A stretch of DNA of 64,000 nt from Paucibacter sp. TC2R-5 (GTDB lineage: Bacteria > Pseudomonadota > Gammaproteobacteria > Burkholderiales > Burkholderiaceae_C). Below the pieces are notes generated by a model. That model ran no database searches. It was given only the letters and a program-made list of their open reading frames with translations, and was not told the DNA's origin. Location of the stretch: positions 254,015 through 318,014 of the forward strand of contig NZ_JAJIRQ010000006.1 of assembly GCF_025717605.1 (NCBI RefSeq), read 5' to 3'. Both the position numbers and the translations under genes were made by a program. Positions 36,938-46,282 of the stretch are shown here, piece after piece. Position 1 is the first letter of the stretch; each line of letters opens with the position of its first letter.

Positions 36938-37648
36938 ATGGCCAGAAAAACCAAACTCGAAGCACAGGAAACGCGCAACCGCTTGCTCGACGCAGCTGAA
37001 CTGCTGTTCCAGCAACGCGGCGTCTCACGCTGCTCGCTGCAGGACATTGCCTTGGCGGCGGGCGTGACGCGCGGGGCGATCTACTGGCATTTCCAGGACA
37101 AGGCCGAGTTGTTCAACGCGATGATGGAGCGCGCCACCATGCCGCTCGAAGAAGGCATGCACCCGCCCAGCGCGGCCGCCGCCCACCTGACGCTGACGGA
37201 ATTGCGCTGGGGTTTGGTCAACGTTTTCTACTCTGCCATGCACAACGAACGCACCCGCCGGGTGTTCGAGATCGCGATGCAAAAGGTCGAGTACACCGGC
37301 GAGATGCAGGCCCTGCAGGAGCGCAAACTTGCCTCGCACCGCGAGTGGCGCGAGCAAAATCGCGCCGCGTTCAATCACGCTGTGGGCTTGGGCCAATTGC
37401 CTAGCAGCCTGGACACGCGCATCGCGGCGGTCTCCCTGGTCGCCCTGGTGGACGGGCTGCTGCACCAATGGATGATGGACCCCAGCTCCTTCGATTTGCT
37501 GGAAGTCGGGCAAGCTGCTGTGGAAGGCTTCTTGACCAGTTTGGCCTCCAAGGACGTTAATTTGCTGCCGCCAATGAGCGAGGAAGAGCGCACTCGGCTC
37601 GGGCAAGTCGGAATTTGCAGGCGCAGCAGCCAGCTTGATACGCAGTAG
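36938..37648 (+). CDS. TetR-family repressor of the efflux operon (AcrR/TtgR-like)
   Basis: A 236-aa repressor. The N-terminal HTH reads FQQRGVSRCSLQDIALAAGVTRGAIYWHFQDKAELF, the AcrR/MexR-like form, and the ligand domain contains LVALVDGLLHQWMMDP. It should bind the adjacent palindrome, shutting off both itself and the pump until a drug ligand releases it. The C-terminal 30 residues after KDVNLLPP look unstructured. Confidence 0.93.
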   Translation: MARKTKLEAQETRNRLLDAAELLFQQRGVSRCSLQDIALAAGVTRGAIYWHFQDKAELFNAMMERATMPLEEGMHPPSAAAAHLTLTELRWGLVNVFYSAMHNERTRRVFEIAMQKVEYTGEMQALQERKLASHREWREQNRAAFNHAVGLGQLPSSLDTRIAAVSLVALVDGLLHQWMMDPSSFDLLEVGQAAVEGFLTSLASKDVNLLPPMSEEERTRLGQVGICRRSSQLDTQ

Positions 37649-37785
37649 CTGTAAGTCCGATTCATCAGCAAAGCATGAACAAAGCCCGCCACTTGCTGGG
37701 CTTAAGCCCTTGATTTTTGATGGCAATGAGCGGGTTTGTCCTAAGTCAGGGACAATCGCGGGTTGCTCTCCAAAGAATTGCCGCC

Positions 37786-40161
37786 GTGTCCGCACACCCA
37801 ACCCTCACCGCACCGAAACCAGTCAAGGCCCTGACGGCTTATCGCCCGTTCTGGGCCAAGCGTTTTGGTCACGCCCCTTTTCTGCCCATGAGCCGGGCCG
37901 AGATGGATCAGCTCGGCTGGGATTCCTGCGACATCATCATCGTCACCGGCGACGCCTATGTGGACCACCCGAGCTTCGGCATGGCGGTGATTGGCCGCAC
38001 GCTGGAAGCGCAGGGTTTCCGCGTCGGCATCATTGCCCAGCCCGATTGGCAAAGCGCCGAGCCTTTCAAGGTCTTGGGCAAACCGAATCTATTTTTCGGC
38101 ATCGCCGCCGGCAATATGGATTCGATGATCAACCGCTACACGGCCGACCGCAAGATCCGCAGCGACGATGTCTACACGCCGGGCGGCCAGGGCGGCAGCC
38201 GGCCCGACCGCGCCACGCTTGTCTACACCCAGCGCTGCAAAGAAGCCTGGAACGAGGTGCCTATCGTGATCGGTGGCATCGAGGCGTCGCTGCGCCGCAT
38301 CGCGCATTACGACTACTGGCAAGACAAGGTGCGCCGCTCGGTGCTGGTCGACTCCAAGGCCGATCTCTTGGTCTACGGCAATGCCGAGCGCGCCATTGTC
38401 GAGATCGCCCACCGCTTGGCCGCGCGCCAGCCGGTCGAGAGCATCACCGATGTGCGCGGCACCTCCTTCATGCGCCGCACCGATGATCCGACCTCGCATG
38501 AATGGTTCGAGCTGGACTCCTCCTCCGTTGATCTGCCCGGCCGCATCGATGCGCATATCAGCCCCTATCAGACGATTGAAGAGACCGCCACCGACAAGGC
38601 CGCCGCCTGCGTGACCGGCCAGGTCAAGGCGCCCGGCGACGACGGCAGCAAGCCGATCAAGATCGTGCGCATGGCCAGCGCCGCCGTGGCTGCAGCACCT
38701 CTGTCCGGCAAGATCCAACTGCCAGACCGCGCTCGCACCGTCGTGCGCCTGCCCTCTTACGAGCAAGTCAAGAGCGACCCGGTGCTGTATGCCCACGCCA
38801 ACCGCGTCTTGCACCTGGAGACCAACCCGGGCAATGCCCGCGCGCTGGTGCAAAAGCACGGTGACCGTGACGTATGGATCAATCCTCCGCCAATCCCGCT
38901 GACGACGGCCGAGATGGACCATGTGTTCGATCTGAACTATGCGCGCTCACCGCACCCGCGCTATGCCGACGAGAACGGCAGCCATGACGGGACAACCAAG
39001 ATCCCGGCCTGGGAGATGATCCGCTTCAGCGTCAACATCATGCGCGGCTGCTTCGGTGGCTGCACTTTCTGCTCGATCACCGAGCACGAAGGCCGCATCA
39101 TCCAGAGCCGCAGCGAGGACTCGGTGATCCGCGAAATCGAAGAGATGCGCGACAAGGTCAAGGGCTTCACCGGCGTCGTTTCCGACCTCGGGGGACCTAC
39201 CGCCAATATGTACCGCATCGGCTGCAAGTCGCCCGAAATTGAAGCCGCTTGTCGCAAGCCGTCTTGCGTCTACCCCGGCATCTGCTCCAACCTCAACACC
39301 AATCATGATCCGCTGATCAAGATGTACCGCCGCGCGCGGGCCTTGAGGGGCGTGAAGAAGATTCTGATCAGCTCCGGCCTGCGCTATGACCTGGCCGTCA
39401 AGTCACCCGAATACGTCAAAGAACTCGTAACGCATCATGTCGGCGGCTACCTGAAGATCGCGCCCGAGCACACCGAGAACGGGCCGCTGACCAAGATGAT
39501 GAAGCCCGGTATCGGCACTTACGACAAGTTCAAGCAAATGTTCGAACAGGCCAGCGAAGAAGCCGGCAAGAAGCAGTATCTGATCCCTTACTTCATCGCC
39601 GCTCATCCGGGCACCTCGGACGAGGACATGATGAATCTGGCGGTCTGGCTGAAGAAGAATGGCTTTCGCGCCGATCAGGTGCAGACCTTCTACCCCAGCC
39701 CCATGGCCACGGCCACAGCGATGTACCACACCAGCAAGAATCCGCTGAAGAAGATCACCCGCAGCGCAGAGACCAGCGAGACGGTGGACATCGTGCGCGG
39801 CGATCGCCGCCGGCGACTGCACAAGGCCTTTTTGCGCTATCACGATGCGAACAACTGGCCGCTCTTGCGCGAGGCTTTGCAGACCATGGGCCGGGCCGAT
39901 CTGATCGGTAACGGCAAATATCATCTGATTCCGACCTATCAGCCGGTCACCGACGGTAGTTACGAGAGTGCGCGGCGCAAGAACTCGACGCCGACCGGCG
40001 CGGCAAAACCTGCGCTCGGCAGCAAGCCGCGCCCAGGCCAGATCCTGACCCAGCACACCGGCCTGCCACCGAGAGATAACGGATCACGGCCGGCGCCGCG
40101 CCGATCGACATCCGCTACGACGGTCAGCACCGGCGTACGTCGCCCGCAGACGAAGAAGTAA
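37786..40161 (+). CDS. YgiQ-family radical SAM protein
   Basis: A protein of about 791 aa. The radical SAM cluster motif is CFGGCTFC at about residues 425-432. The N-terminal domain has [34 protein letters not shown], highly characteristic of YgiQ (UPF0313), and the C-terminus is basic and disordered. Its reaction is unknown. The start is uncertain: GTG 37786 was chosen because the next block resembles the usual N-terminus, while in-frame ATGs at 37720 and 37726 run through what looks like a promoter region with an inverted TTGTCC/GGACAA. None has a good ribosome-binding site. Confidence 0.9.
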   Translation: MSAHPTLTAPKPVKALTAYRPFWAKRFGHAPFLPMSRAEMDQLGWDSCDIIIVTGDAYVDHPSFGMAVIGRTLEAQGFRVGIIAQPDWQSAEPFKVLGKPNLFFGIAAGNMDSMINRYTADRKIRSDDVYTPGGQGGSRPDRATLVYTQRCKEAWNEVPIVIGGIEASLRRIAHYDYWQDKVRRSVLVDSKADLLVYGNAERAIVEIAHRLAARQPVESITDVRGTSFMRRTDDPTSHEWFELDSSSVDLPGRIDAHISPYQTIEETATDKAAACVTGQVKAPGDDGSKPIKIVRMASAAVAAAPLSGKIQLPDRARTVVRLPSYEQVKSDPVLYAHANRVLHLETNPGNARALVQKHGDRDVWINPPPIPLTTAEMDHVFDLNYARSPHPRYADENGSHDGTTKIPAWEMIRFSVNIMRGCFGGCTFCSITEHEGRIIQSRSEDSVIREIEEMRDKVKGFTGVVSDLGGPTANMYRIGCKSPEIEAACRKPSCVYPGICSNLNTNHDPLIKMYRRARALRGVKKILISSGLRYDLAVKSPEYVKELVTHHVGGYLKIAPEHTENGPLTKMMKPGIGTYDKFKQMFEQASEEAGKKQYLIPYFIAAHPGTSDEDMMNLAVWLKKNGFRADQVQTFYPSPMATATAMYHTSKNPLKKITRSAETSETVDIVRGDRRRRLHKAFLRYHDANNWPLLREALQTMGRADLIGNGKYHLIPTYQPVTDGSYESARRKNSTPTGAAKPALGSKPRPGQILTQHTGLPPRDNGSRPAPRRSTSATTVSTGVRRPQTKK

Positions 40162-40164
40162 GAC

Positions 40165-40428
40165 TCAAGGCTTGGCGCGCAAGGCAGTCAGCAAGCGCGC
40201 CAGCCGCAGGCCCAAGCTGGTAAAGCCAAGCACCTTGCTGAAGAAGCCAGGGCGCCGCAAGCCCGCCGCCATCACCGCCGCGCCAGCCAAACCGCCGGCT
40301 GCGCCAAACCAGCCCACCGGCTTGAGCAGGGCTTGGGCCTCGGCGCGCATTTCGGCGCGCAACTCGATATTGCGCAGGCGCAGCGCCAACTGGCGCTGCC
40401 TCAATTCGACCAATTCGCGTGTAAACAT
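40165..40428 (-). CDS. YqjK-like small membrane-associated protein
   Basis: An 87-aa protein. A charged helix (RELVELRQRQLALRLRNIELRAEMR) is followed by a hydrophobic stretch (GWFGAAGGLAGAAVMAAGL) and an arginine-rich end. Its size, layout and place directly after the YqjE gene (no gap) suggest a YqjK counterpart, although similarity is weak. The function is unknown; in E. coli the yqjCDEK genes are stress-induced envelope genes. Confidence 0.6.
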   Translation of the reverse strand: MFTRELVELRQRQLALRLRNIELRAEMRAEAQALLKPVGWFGAAGGLAGAAVMAAGLRRPGFFSKVLGFTSLGLRLARLLTALRAKP

Positions 40429-40842
40429 TCAGGGCTCCAAGGCATTGCGGTCACGACCCAGCTCGGCCACTGTGCCGGCAAAGGCACCGCCGGGTTGACT
40501 CAACTGGCGACCGGCCCGCCGCCAGCAAACCCAGGCTAGCGCCAAGTAAAGCAAACCCAAGACCAGCGCCGTCAGCCAACGCCACGTCTCCGGCGTCATC
40601 AGCAACAAGCACAAACTCAACATGCCCAGCGCGGCCGCCGCCAAGAGCAAGGCTAGCAGCGACTGAATCAGGGCGCTGAAAAGCCTGAGTTTTTCAGCCT
40701 CGAACTCCAGCGAAATTTGCTCGACACGGATCTGCACCAACTCCAGGCCATGCCCAAACAGACGCCGTAAGGACGCCAACAGTCCCGCCGCAGGCGCGGG
40801 CTCTTGTTCGCCTCGCTCCTGGCTATCCGGCTCGCTCTTCAT
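40429..40842 (-). CDS. YqjE-family membrane protein (phage-holin-like superfamily)
   Basis: A 137-aa protein. A hydrophilic N-terminus with LVQIRVEQISLEFEAEKLRLFSALIQSL leads into two TM helices (about 70-92 and 95-117). This is the YqjE/DUF1469 arrangement. ATG 40842 has GGAG and an A-rich spacer upstream. It abuts the YqjK-like gene, so the two form an operon. Confidence 0.8.
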   Translation of the reverse strand: MKSEPDSQERGEQEPAPAAGLLASLRRLFGHGLELVQIRVEQISLEFEAEKLRLFSALIQSLLALLLAAAALGMLSLCLLLMTPETWRWLTALVLGLLYLALAWVCWRRAGRQLSQPGGAFAGTVAELGRDRNALEP

Positions 40843-41027
40843 ATCTTTTTCTCCAAAAAAACATCTTGCCAAGCTATTCAATCGATCAATGCTGCTGCAA
40901 ATCGTCTATAACCGCAAACAATGCCGCTACGGGCGTTGCTTCATAGGCAATTGCGCGCATAGCGGCAGGGTGCAAAATGAAATACCCTTACGCCATTGTC
41001 AATCCATAGGCTGGAGCACAGGCCCAC

Positions 41028-43280
41028 ATGCGCGAGACAGACAGTCCGGCCAAGTCCGATCACAAGGACGACGACGATCTATTGGAATTTTTGGATGGCC
41101 CAGAAATAGGCGATGCCGGCGATCACGCTTCGAGTCAGCCATGGCGCGTCTTGATCGTTGACGACGATGGGGACGTTCACAAGGCGACCGAGTTGGCCAT
41201 GCAAGGCCTGCTGGTTGAGGGCCTTCCGCTGACTTTTTTGCATGCCAATTCGGCAGCCGAGGCCAGACAAGTCTTGACCAGCGAGAGCGACCTGGCGGTC
41301 GTCCTGCTCGATGTCGTGATGGAGTCCGAAGACGCCGGCCTGCAGCTGGTGCGCTATATCCGAGACGACCTGCGGCTCGGCGCCGTGCGCATCATCTTGC
41401 GCACCGGTCAGCCCGGCTACGCGCCCGAGATCGAAACGGTGCAGGCCTATGACATCAATGACTACAAGACCAAGTCCGAGCTGACGCGCACACGGCTGTA
41501 CACCGTGTTGACGGCCGCGATTCGCTCCTACCGCCAGATTTGCTCGCTCGATTCGAATCGACGCGGTCTGGAAATGATCGTCGAGGCCAGCACCGAGCTG
41601 AGCCGCCTGCGTGGACTGCACCGCTTTGCTGAGGGCGTTGTTACCCAACTCTGCGCGATGTTGGGCATCTTGCCGGAAGGCATGGTCTGCGTGCAGATGG
41701 AAAACGCGGCAGAGGCCGATGTGCGCATCGTCGCGGCCGCCGGGCAATACAGCGGACTGATCAACTGCTCGCTGGCCTCTGTGCAAATCAAGTCGGTGCG
41801 GGAGCGCCTGCAACGTTGCCTGAACCAACGCGAAAACATCTACGACGAGGGCACTTGCCTCTACTTCAGCCTCTCCAACGGGCGGCCGATGGCGGCCCTG
41901 GTCGATGTGGGCCGCAGGCTCAGCGATCTCGATCAGCAGTTGCTGCGTGCGTTTTGCTCCAATATCTCGGTGGGTTTCGAGAACGTAGTGCTGTACGGCA
42001 AGCTGCTGGATCAAGCCTATAACGATCAGCTGCTGCAACTACCCAACCGCAACCGCTTTGTCGAGTTGCTGGACAAGAACCTGAAAGACCCGGCCGGCGT
42101 CACGCTGGCCTTGATCGATCTGGATGATTTCTCCGACATCAATGACGCCTTTGGCCACCATTTCGGCGATCAAGTCTTGAAGGCTGTTGTGGCCCGACTG
42201 GGCAGCAAGCTGGGCCTGAGCACCGCGATGGCGCGGATTGGCTCGGACACCTTCGGCCTGCTGGGTGAAAACGCCGTGGTCTGCGGCGAGACGATTCAAG
42301 ACGTGTTCCTGGAACCTTTCTCGGTCGCCGGAGAGCGCCTTCAGTTGTCGGCCACGACAGGCTTGGTGCGCTTGACCGAGTCCGCTGCCGTTGGTTCGGA
42401 GTTGCTCTTGGACGCCCAGATTGCGCTCAAGCAAGCCAAACAACAGCACCGCGGATCGTCCGAATACTTCTCACCCGCCATGGGCACCGATGCACGCGAG
42501 CGCTTCAAACTGCTGAAAGGCCTGCGCGCGGGCTTCGAAGAGAACCGTTTGTTTGTCGTCTATCAGCCGCAGGTTGATCTGCTCAGCGGCAAACCGATAG
42601 GCGCCGAAGCCTTGTTGCGCTGGCGCACCGAAGACGGCAAATTCGTGCCGCCCGATCAGTTCATCCCGCTGGCCGAAAAGTCGGGGCTGATCATCAGCAT
42701 CGGCGAGTTCGTGCTGCGTACGGCCTGCCACCAACTCAAACACATGATCGAGCTCGGCTATGCCGACTTCCGCATGTGCGTGAACGTCTCCTTGGCGCAG
42801 TTCCGCCATCCTGACTTCATGACCGTGGTGAACAATGCCATGCGCGATATCGGCGTGGCCGGCCGCAATTTGGAGCTCGAGATTACCGAATCGATGGCCA
42901 TGGAAGACACCGAGTTGGTGATGCACATCCTGGCCAATATCAAAAAGCTAGGCATCACCGTGGCGATTGATGACTTTGGCACCGGCTTCTCATCGCTGAG
43001 CCATCTGCGCCAACTGGATGTGGATCGACTCAAGATCGACCGGGCCTTTGTGCGCGAGGCGCAGACCTCGACGGCAGGGTCCACCATTGCGCAAATGGTC
43101 ATCAACCTGGGGCGCGGGCTTGGCCTGACCGTGATCGCCGAGGGCATCGAGACCGAAGAACAGCGCTCGCTGCTGCTCGATCTGGGCTGCCATGAAGGTC
43201 AGGGTTACTTGTTCGCCCGGCCCATGCCGGCCGACCAGTTGGAAAACTGGATGAGCCAAACAAAAGCCGGCGCCGAATAA
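41028..43280 (+). CDS. Response regulator with DUF3369, degenerate GGDEF and active-type EAL
   Basis: A 750-aa signalling protein. The receiver (about 38-165, VVLLDVVMESEDAG holds the phosphate acceptor) is followed by DUF3369 (about 185-325, a GAF-like region), then a GGDEF domain whose site reads ARIGSDTFGLLG, so GSDTF replaces GGDEF and cyclase activity is probably lost. The EAL domain (about 490-745) keeps EALLRW, ELEITES, IDDFGTGFSS, KIDRAFV and VIAEGIE, the residues needed for c-di-GMP hydrolysis. It is therefore a likely phosphodiesterase tuned by phosphorylation. No kinase is adjacent. Confidence 0.93.
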   Translation: MRETDSPAKSDHKDDDDLLEFLDGPEIGDAGDHASSQPWRVLIVDDDGDVHKATELAMQGLLVEGLPLTFLHANSAAEARQVLTSESDLAVVLLDVVMESEDAGLQLVRYIRDDLRLGAVRIILRTGQPGYAPEIETVQAYDINDYKTKSELTRTRLYTVLTAAIRSYRQICSLDSNRRGLEMIVEASTELSRLRGLHRFAEGVVTQLCAMLGILPEGMVCVQMENAAEADVRIVAAAGQYSGLINCSLASVQIKSVRERLQRCLNQRENIYDEGTCLYFSLSNGRPMAALVDVGRRLSDLDQQLLRAFCSNISVGFENVVLYGKLLDQAYNDQLLQLPNRNRFVELLDKNLKDPAGVTLALIDLDDFSDINDAFGHHFGDQVLKAVVARLGSKLGLSTAMARIGSDTFGLLGENAVVCGETIQDVFLEPFSVAGERLQLSATTGLVRLTESAAVGSELLLDAQIALKQAKQQHRGSSEYFSPAMGTDARERFKLLKGLRAGFEENRLFVVYQPQVDLLSGKPIGAEALLRWRTEDGKFVPPDQFIPLAEKSGLIISIGEFVLRTACHQLKHMIELGYADFRMCVNVSLAQFRHPDFMTVVNNAMRDIGVAGRNLELEITESMAMEDTELVMHILANIKKLGITVAIDDFGTGFSSLSHLRQLDVDRLKIDRAFVREAQTSTAGSTIAQMVINLGRGLGLTVIAEGIETEEQRSLLLDLGCHEGQGYLFARPMPADQLENWMSQTKAGAE

Positions 43281-43295
43281 ATCGCCGCCGGCTTT
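43263..43295. terminator. Hairpin over the stop codon of the GGDEF-EAL gene
   Basis: AAAGCCGGCG (43263-43272) pairs perfectly with CGCCGGCTTT (43286-43295); the TAA stop at 43278-43280 lies in the loop. AAA and TTT at the ends make it usable on both strands, and the convergent YqjD gene ends 24 bp away. Confidence 0.65.
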
Positions 43296-43318
43296 ACCCG
43301 AACTGAACTGCCGATTGA

Positions 43319-43630
43319 TTAACGTCGGCTGATCAACATACCCAGCAGCAAGCCCACACCGGCCGCCAAGCCCATGGCCTGCCATGGCTTTTCATGCACA
43401 TAGAGGTCGGTGGCTCGGCCGGCAGCGCGTGCCTTGTCGACGGCAGCGTCCTGCAGGTCCGCCAGGTTATGTTTAGCGCGGTCCAAGCTGGCCTGCACCT
43501 TGGCGCGCAACTCGGACGCGCCTTCGCTGGCCGAACCTGCAGTGGCACGCAGCAGGCTCTCGGCTTCCGACACGACGGAATGCAAATCGCTCATCAAGCG
43601 GTCTTTATGGGCTTGGTTGATTTCAGACAT
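43319..43630 (-). CDS. YqjD/ElaB-family (DUF883) protein
   Basis: A 103-aa protein. The helical body is rich in alanine and charged residues with LLRATAGSASEGASELRAKVQASLDRAKHNLADLQ, and the C-terminus is an anchor (EKPWQAMGLAAGVGLLLGMLISRR). In E. coli the family members YqjD and ElaB tether ribosomes to the inner membrane in stationary phase. AAGGAG lies 9 bases before ATG 43630. In E. coli yqjD is next to yqjE and yqjK; here those genes lie 2.5 kb away beyond a diguanylate-type gene on the other strand. Confidence 0.85.
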   Translation of the reverse strand: MSEINQAHKDRLMSDLHSVVSEAESLLRATAGSASEGASELRAKVQASLDRAKHNLADLQDAAVDKARAAGRATDLYVHEKPWQAMGLAAGVGLLLGMLISRR

Positions 43631-43758
43631 GGCAATGCTCTCCTTGGCTACAAAAATCTCACCCCGTAACTTAACACCTCTTTTAGACGGATGGGTGACG
43701 GGCGGCTGATTTGGATCAATAAGCCGCCGCCCTAGAGTAGCGTGTCGACATGGAAATG

Positions 43759-44874
43759 TCAGTCCAGCAAGCCTTCCGCCGGCACATATTCATAGCCCAG
43801 ATCACGCGCCACCGCCTCATAGGTCAGCTGACCCAAGGCCACATTGAGGCCCGCGCAGAGGTAGGGGCTGTCATTCAGGGCTCGCCGCCAGCCCTTGTCA
43901 GCCAAGGCCACGGCGTGGGCAATGGTGGCGTTATTGAGTGCGAAGGTCGAGGTGCGTGCGACAGCGCCGGGCATATTGGCGACGCAGTAATGGACAACAC
44001 CGTCCACCACAAAGGTCGGATCTGCGTGCGTGGTCGCGTGCGATGTCTCGAAGCAGCCGCCCTGGTCGATCGCAACGTCGACCACCACGGCGCCCTTCTT
44101 CATGCGCGAAATCATCTCGCGCGTCACCAGCTTGGGCGCCGCCGCACCAGGGATCAACACACCGCCTATGACCAAGTCGGCCGACAGCACCGATTCCTCC
44201 AGGCTTTGCACGTTCGAATAGGCAGTGCTGATGCGGTTGCCGAAGACCAGATCGAGCTGCCGCAGGCGATCAACGTTGCGGTCCAGCACAGTGACGCGCG
44301 CGCCCATGCCGACGGCCATCTGCAGCGCATGGGTGCCGACCACGCCGGCGCCGATGATCACCACATGGGCCGGAGCCACGCCGGGCACGCCGCCCAGCAG
44401 CACGCCCATGCCGCCCTTGCTCTTCTCCAGATGAGCCGCGCCGGCCTGAATCGACATGCGCCCCGCCACCTCGCTCATCGGCGCCAGCAGTGGCAGGCCA
44501 CCGCCGGGACCGGTAACGGTCTCATAGGCGATACAAACCGCGCCCGACTTGACCAGCGCGGCGGTCTGCTCCGGATCGGGCGCCAGGTGCAGATAGGTGT
44601 ACAGGATCTGGCCTTCGCGCAACATCGCGCATTCCTGCGGCTGCGGCTCCTTGACCTTGACGATCATGTCGGCCTGCGCGAACACAGTCGCGGCATCGGG
44701 TGCCATGCTGGCGCCGGCCGCCACGTAATGCTCGTCCAGCAGGCCAATCGCTGCGCCAGCGCCGGTCTGCACCAGCACCTGATGGCCGCGCGAGGTCAGC
44801 TCGCGCACACTGGCCGGTGTCAGGCCAACGCGGTATTCATGATTCTTGATTTCCTTGGGGCATCCGACTTTCAT
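43759..44874 (-). CDS. ald: Alanine dehydrogenase
   Basis: A 371-aa NAD-dependent enzyme interconverting alanine with pyruvate plus ammonia. The start [20 protein letters not shown] is the classic Ald N-terminus, followed by KVKEPQPQE, the active-site lysine/histidine region (LHLAPD), the dinucleotide site [14 protein letters not shown] and [16 protein letters not shown]. Length equals the family norm. ATG 44874 has GGAG 7 bases upstream; an in-frame upstream ATG at 44970 adds implausible residues. The leader holds two inverted repeats, suggesting dedicated control. Confidence 0.97.
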   Translation of the reverse strand: MKVGCPKEIKNHEYRVGLTPASVRELTSRGHQVLVQTGAGAAIGLLDEHYVAAGASMAPDAATVFAQADMIVKVKEPQPQECAMLREGQILYTYLHLAPDPEQTAALVKSGAVCIAYETVTGPGGGLPLLAPMSEVAGRMSIQAGAAHLEKSKGGMGVLLGGVPGVAPAHVVIIGAGVVGTHALQMAVGMGARVTVLDRNVDRLRQLDLVFGNRISTAYSNVQSLEESVLSADLVIGGVLIPGAAAPKLVTREMISRMKKGAVVVDVAIDQGGCFETSHATTHADPTFVVDGVVHYCVANMPGAVARTSTFALNNATIAHAVALADKGWRRALNDSPYLCAGLNVALGQLTYEAVARDLGYEYVPAEGLLD

Positions 44875-44934
44875 GCTTGTCTCCAGGGCCTTGGCGGCTT
44901 GTTGTGGTGTGCTGTTGTACGCCCAAGGCCCCCC

Positions 44935-44959
44935 GCTAAGCAAGCTTGATTTGCTTAGC
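44935..44959. promoter_or_regulatory. Inverted repeat between ald and pfp
   Basis: GCTAAGCAA (44935-44943) and TTGCTTAGC (44951-44959) form a perfect 9-bp repeat with a 7-bp centre, 60 bp upstream of ald. A second imperfect hairpin (GGGCCTT at 44886-44892 with AAGGCCC at 44925-44931) lies directly in the ald leader. Either could be a regulator site; the regulator is not in the window. Confidence 0.5.
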
Positions 44960-45064
44960 TTCAGATTCATTAGAGCCGCTTATGCAAGCAAGCCAAAGCA
45001 GCCAAGCTAAGTCACAATCACCACGCACCTTTGTGCTGCCATCAAACCATGCCAAGGAACGTTC

Positions 45065-46282
45065 ATGTCCCTCTGCAAGATCCTCGTCGCCCAGGGCGGC
45101 GGCCCAACCGCTGTCATCAATCAATCCTTGGTCGGCGTGGTGCTCGAAGCACGCCGGCAACACCAGGTCGGCCTGGTCTACGGTGCCCGCCATGGTGTGC
45201 GCGGCATCATCAATGAAGACTTCGTCGACCTGACGCAAGAAACCAGCCACAACCTGGAACTGGTCGCTCAGACGCCTTCGTCCGCCCTGGGCTCAACCCG
45301 GGACAAACCCGATGCCGCCTACTGCCACAAGATGTTCAAAGTGCTGCAGGCGCACGGCATCACGCACTTTTTCAATATCGGCGGCAATGATTCGTCCGAC
45401 ACCGTGCGCATCATCAGCGAGGAAGCGGCCAGAGCCAGCTACCCGCTGCGCTGCATCCACATCCCCAAGACGATTGACAACGACCTCGTCGGCAACGACC
45501 ACACGCCCGGTTTCCCTTCGGCCGCGCGCTTTGTGGCCCAAGCATTCGCCGGCGCAAACCTCGACAACGCCGCCCTGCCCGGCGTCTATGTCGGCGTCGT
45601 GATGGGCCGGCACGCCGGCTTCCTGACGGCCGCCTCGGCCTTGGGCAAGAAGTTCCCCGACGACGGCCCGCACCTGATTTATCTGCCCGAGCGCGTGTTC
45701 GACTTGCAGCAATTCTTGGCCGACGTGAAGGCGACCTACGAGCGTTTTGGGCGCTGCGTGATCGCCGTCTCCGAGGGCATCCATGACGCCTCGGGTGAGC
45801 CCATCGCCGCACAGCTGGCCAAAGACCTGGAGCGCGACGCGCACGGCAATGTGCAGCTGTCCGGCAATGGCGCGCTGGCCGATCTGCTGTGCGAAGAAAT
45901 CAAAGAAAAGCTCGGCATCAAGCGGGTGCGCGGCGACACCTTCGGCTATCTGCAGCGCAGCTTCATCGGCTGCGTGTCAGACGTAGACCAGCGCGAGGCA
46001 CGCGAGGTCGGCGAGAAGGCGGTGCAGTTCGCCTTCAATGCCGGCCGTGACGGTTCGGTCGCCATCAAGCGCAGCGGCTATTACTCGGTCGATTACGAGT
46101 TACTTCCACTCACTGCCGTGGCCGGCAAGACCCGCGTGATGGAGGACGAATTCATTGCGGCCAGCGGCACCGATGTGACCGATGCCTTCCGTCTCTATTT
46201 GCGCCCGCTTTTGGGCTCCGGCCTGCCGGATGCGTTCCGGCTGCGGCCTAACCCGGTTGCCAAGGTACTCAACCCAGAATGA
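45065..46282 (+). CDS. pfp: 6-phosphofructokinase, pyrophosphate-dependent type
   Basis: A 405-aa enzyme that phosphorylates fructose 6-phosphate, most likely with pyrophosphate. The N-terminus is ILVAQGGGPTAVINQSL, the phosphoryl-donor site reads NIGGNDSSDT (N-D in place of the G-D-G of ATP enzymes), and the catalytic PKTIDNDL has the lysine typical of the PPi form. Other sites are VMGRHAGFL and VAVSEG-like (VIAVSEGI). PPi use makes the step reversible, fitting an organism that runs gluconeogenesis. The stop overlaps the aldo/keto reductase start by ATGA. Confidence 0.9.
   Translation: MSLCKILVAQGGGPTAVINQSLVGVVLEARRQHQVGLVYGARHGVRGIINEDFVDLTQETSHNLELVAQTPSSALGSTRDKPDAAYCHKMFKVLQAHGITHFFNIGGNDSSDTVRIISEEAARASYPLRCIHIPKTIDNDLVGNDHTPGFPSAARFVAQAFAGANLDNAALPGVYVGVVMGRHAGFLTAASALGKKFPDDGPHLIYLPERVFDLQQFLADVKATYERFGRCVIAVSEGIHDASGEPIAAQLAKDLERDAHGNVQLSGNGALADLLCEEIKEKLGIKRVRGDTFGYLQRSFIGCVSDVDQREAREVGEKAVQFAFNAGRDGSVAIKRSGYYSVDYELLPLTAVAGKTRVMEDEFIAASGTDVTDAFRLYLRPLLGSGLPDAFRLRPNPVAKVLNPE

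Noticed and set aside
43701-43728. Terminator of ald
   Set aside because: GGCGGCT/AGCCGCC pair about 30 bp past the ald stop, but the loop is long and no T run follows; left as unproven.
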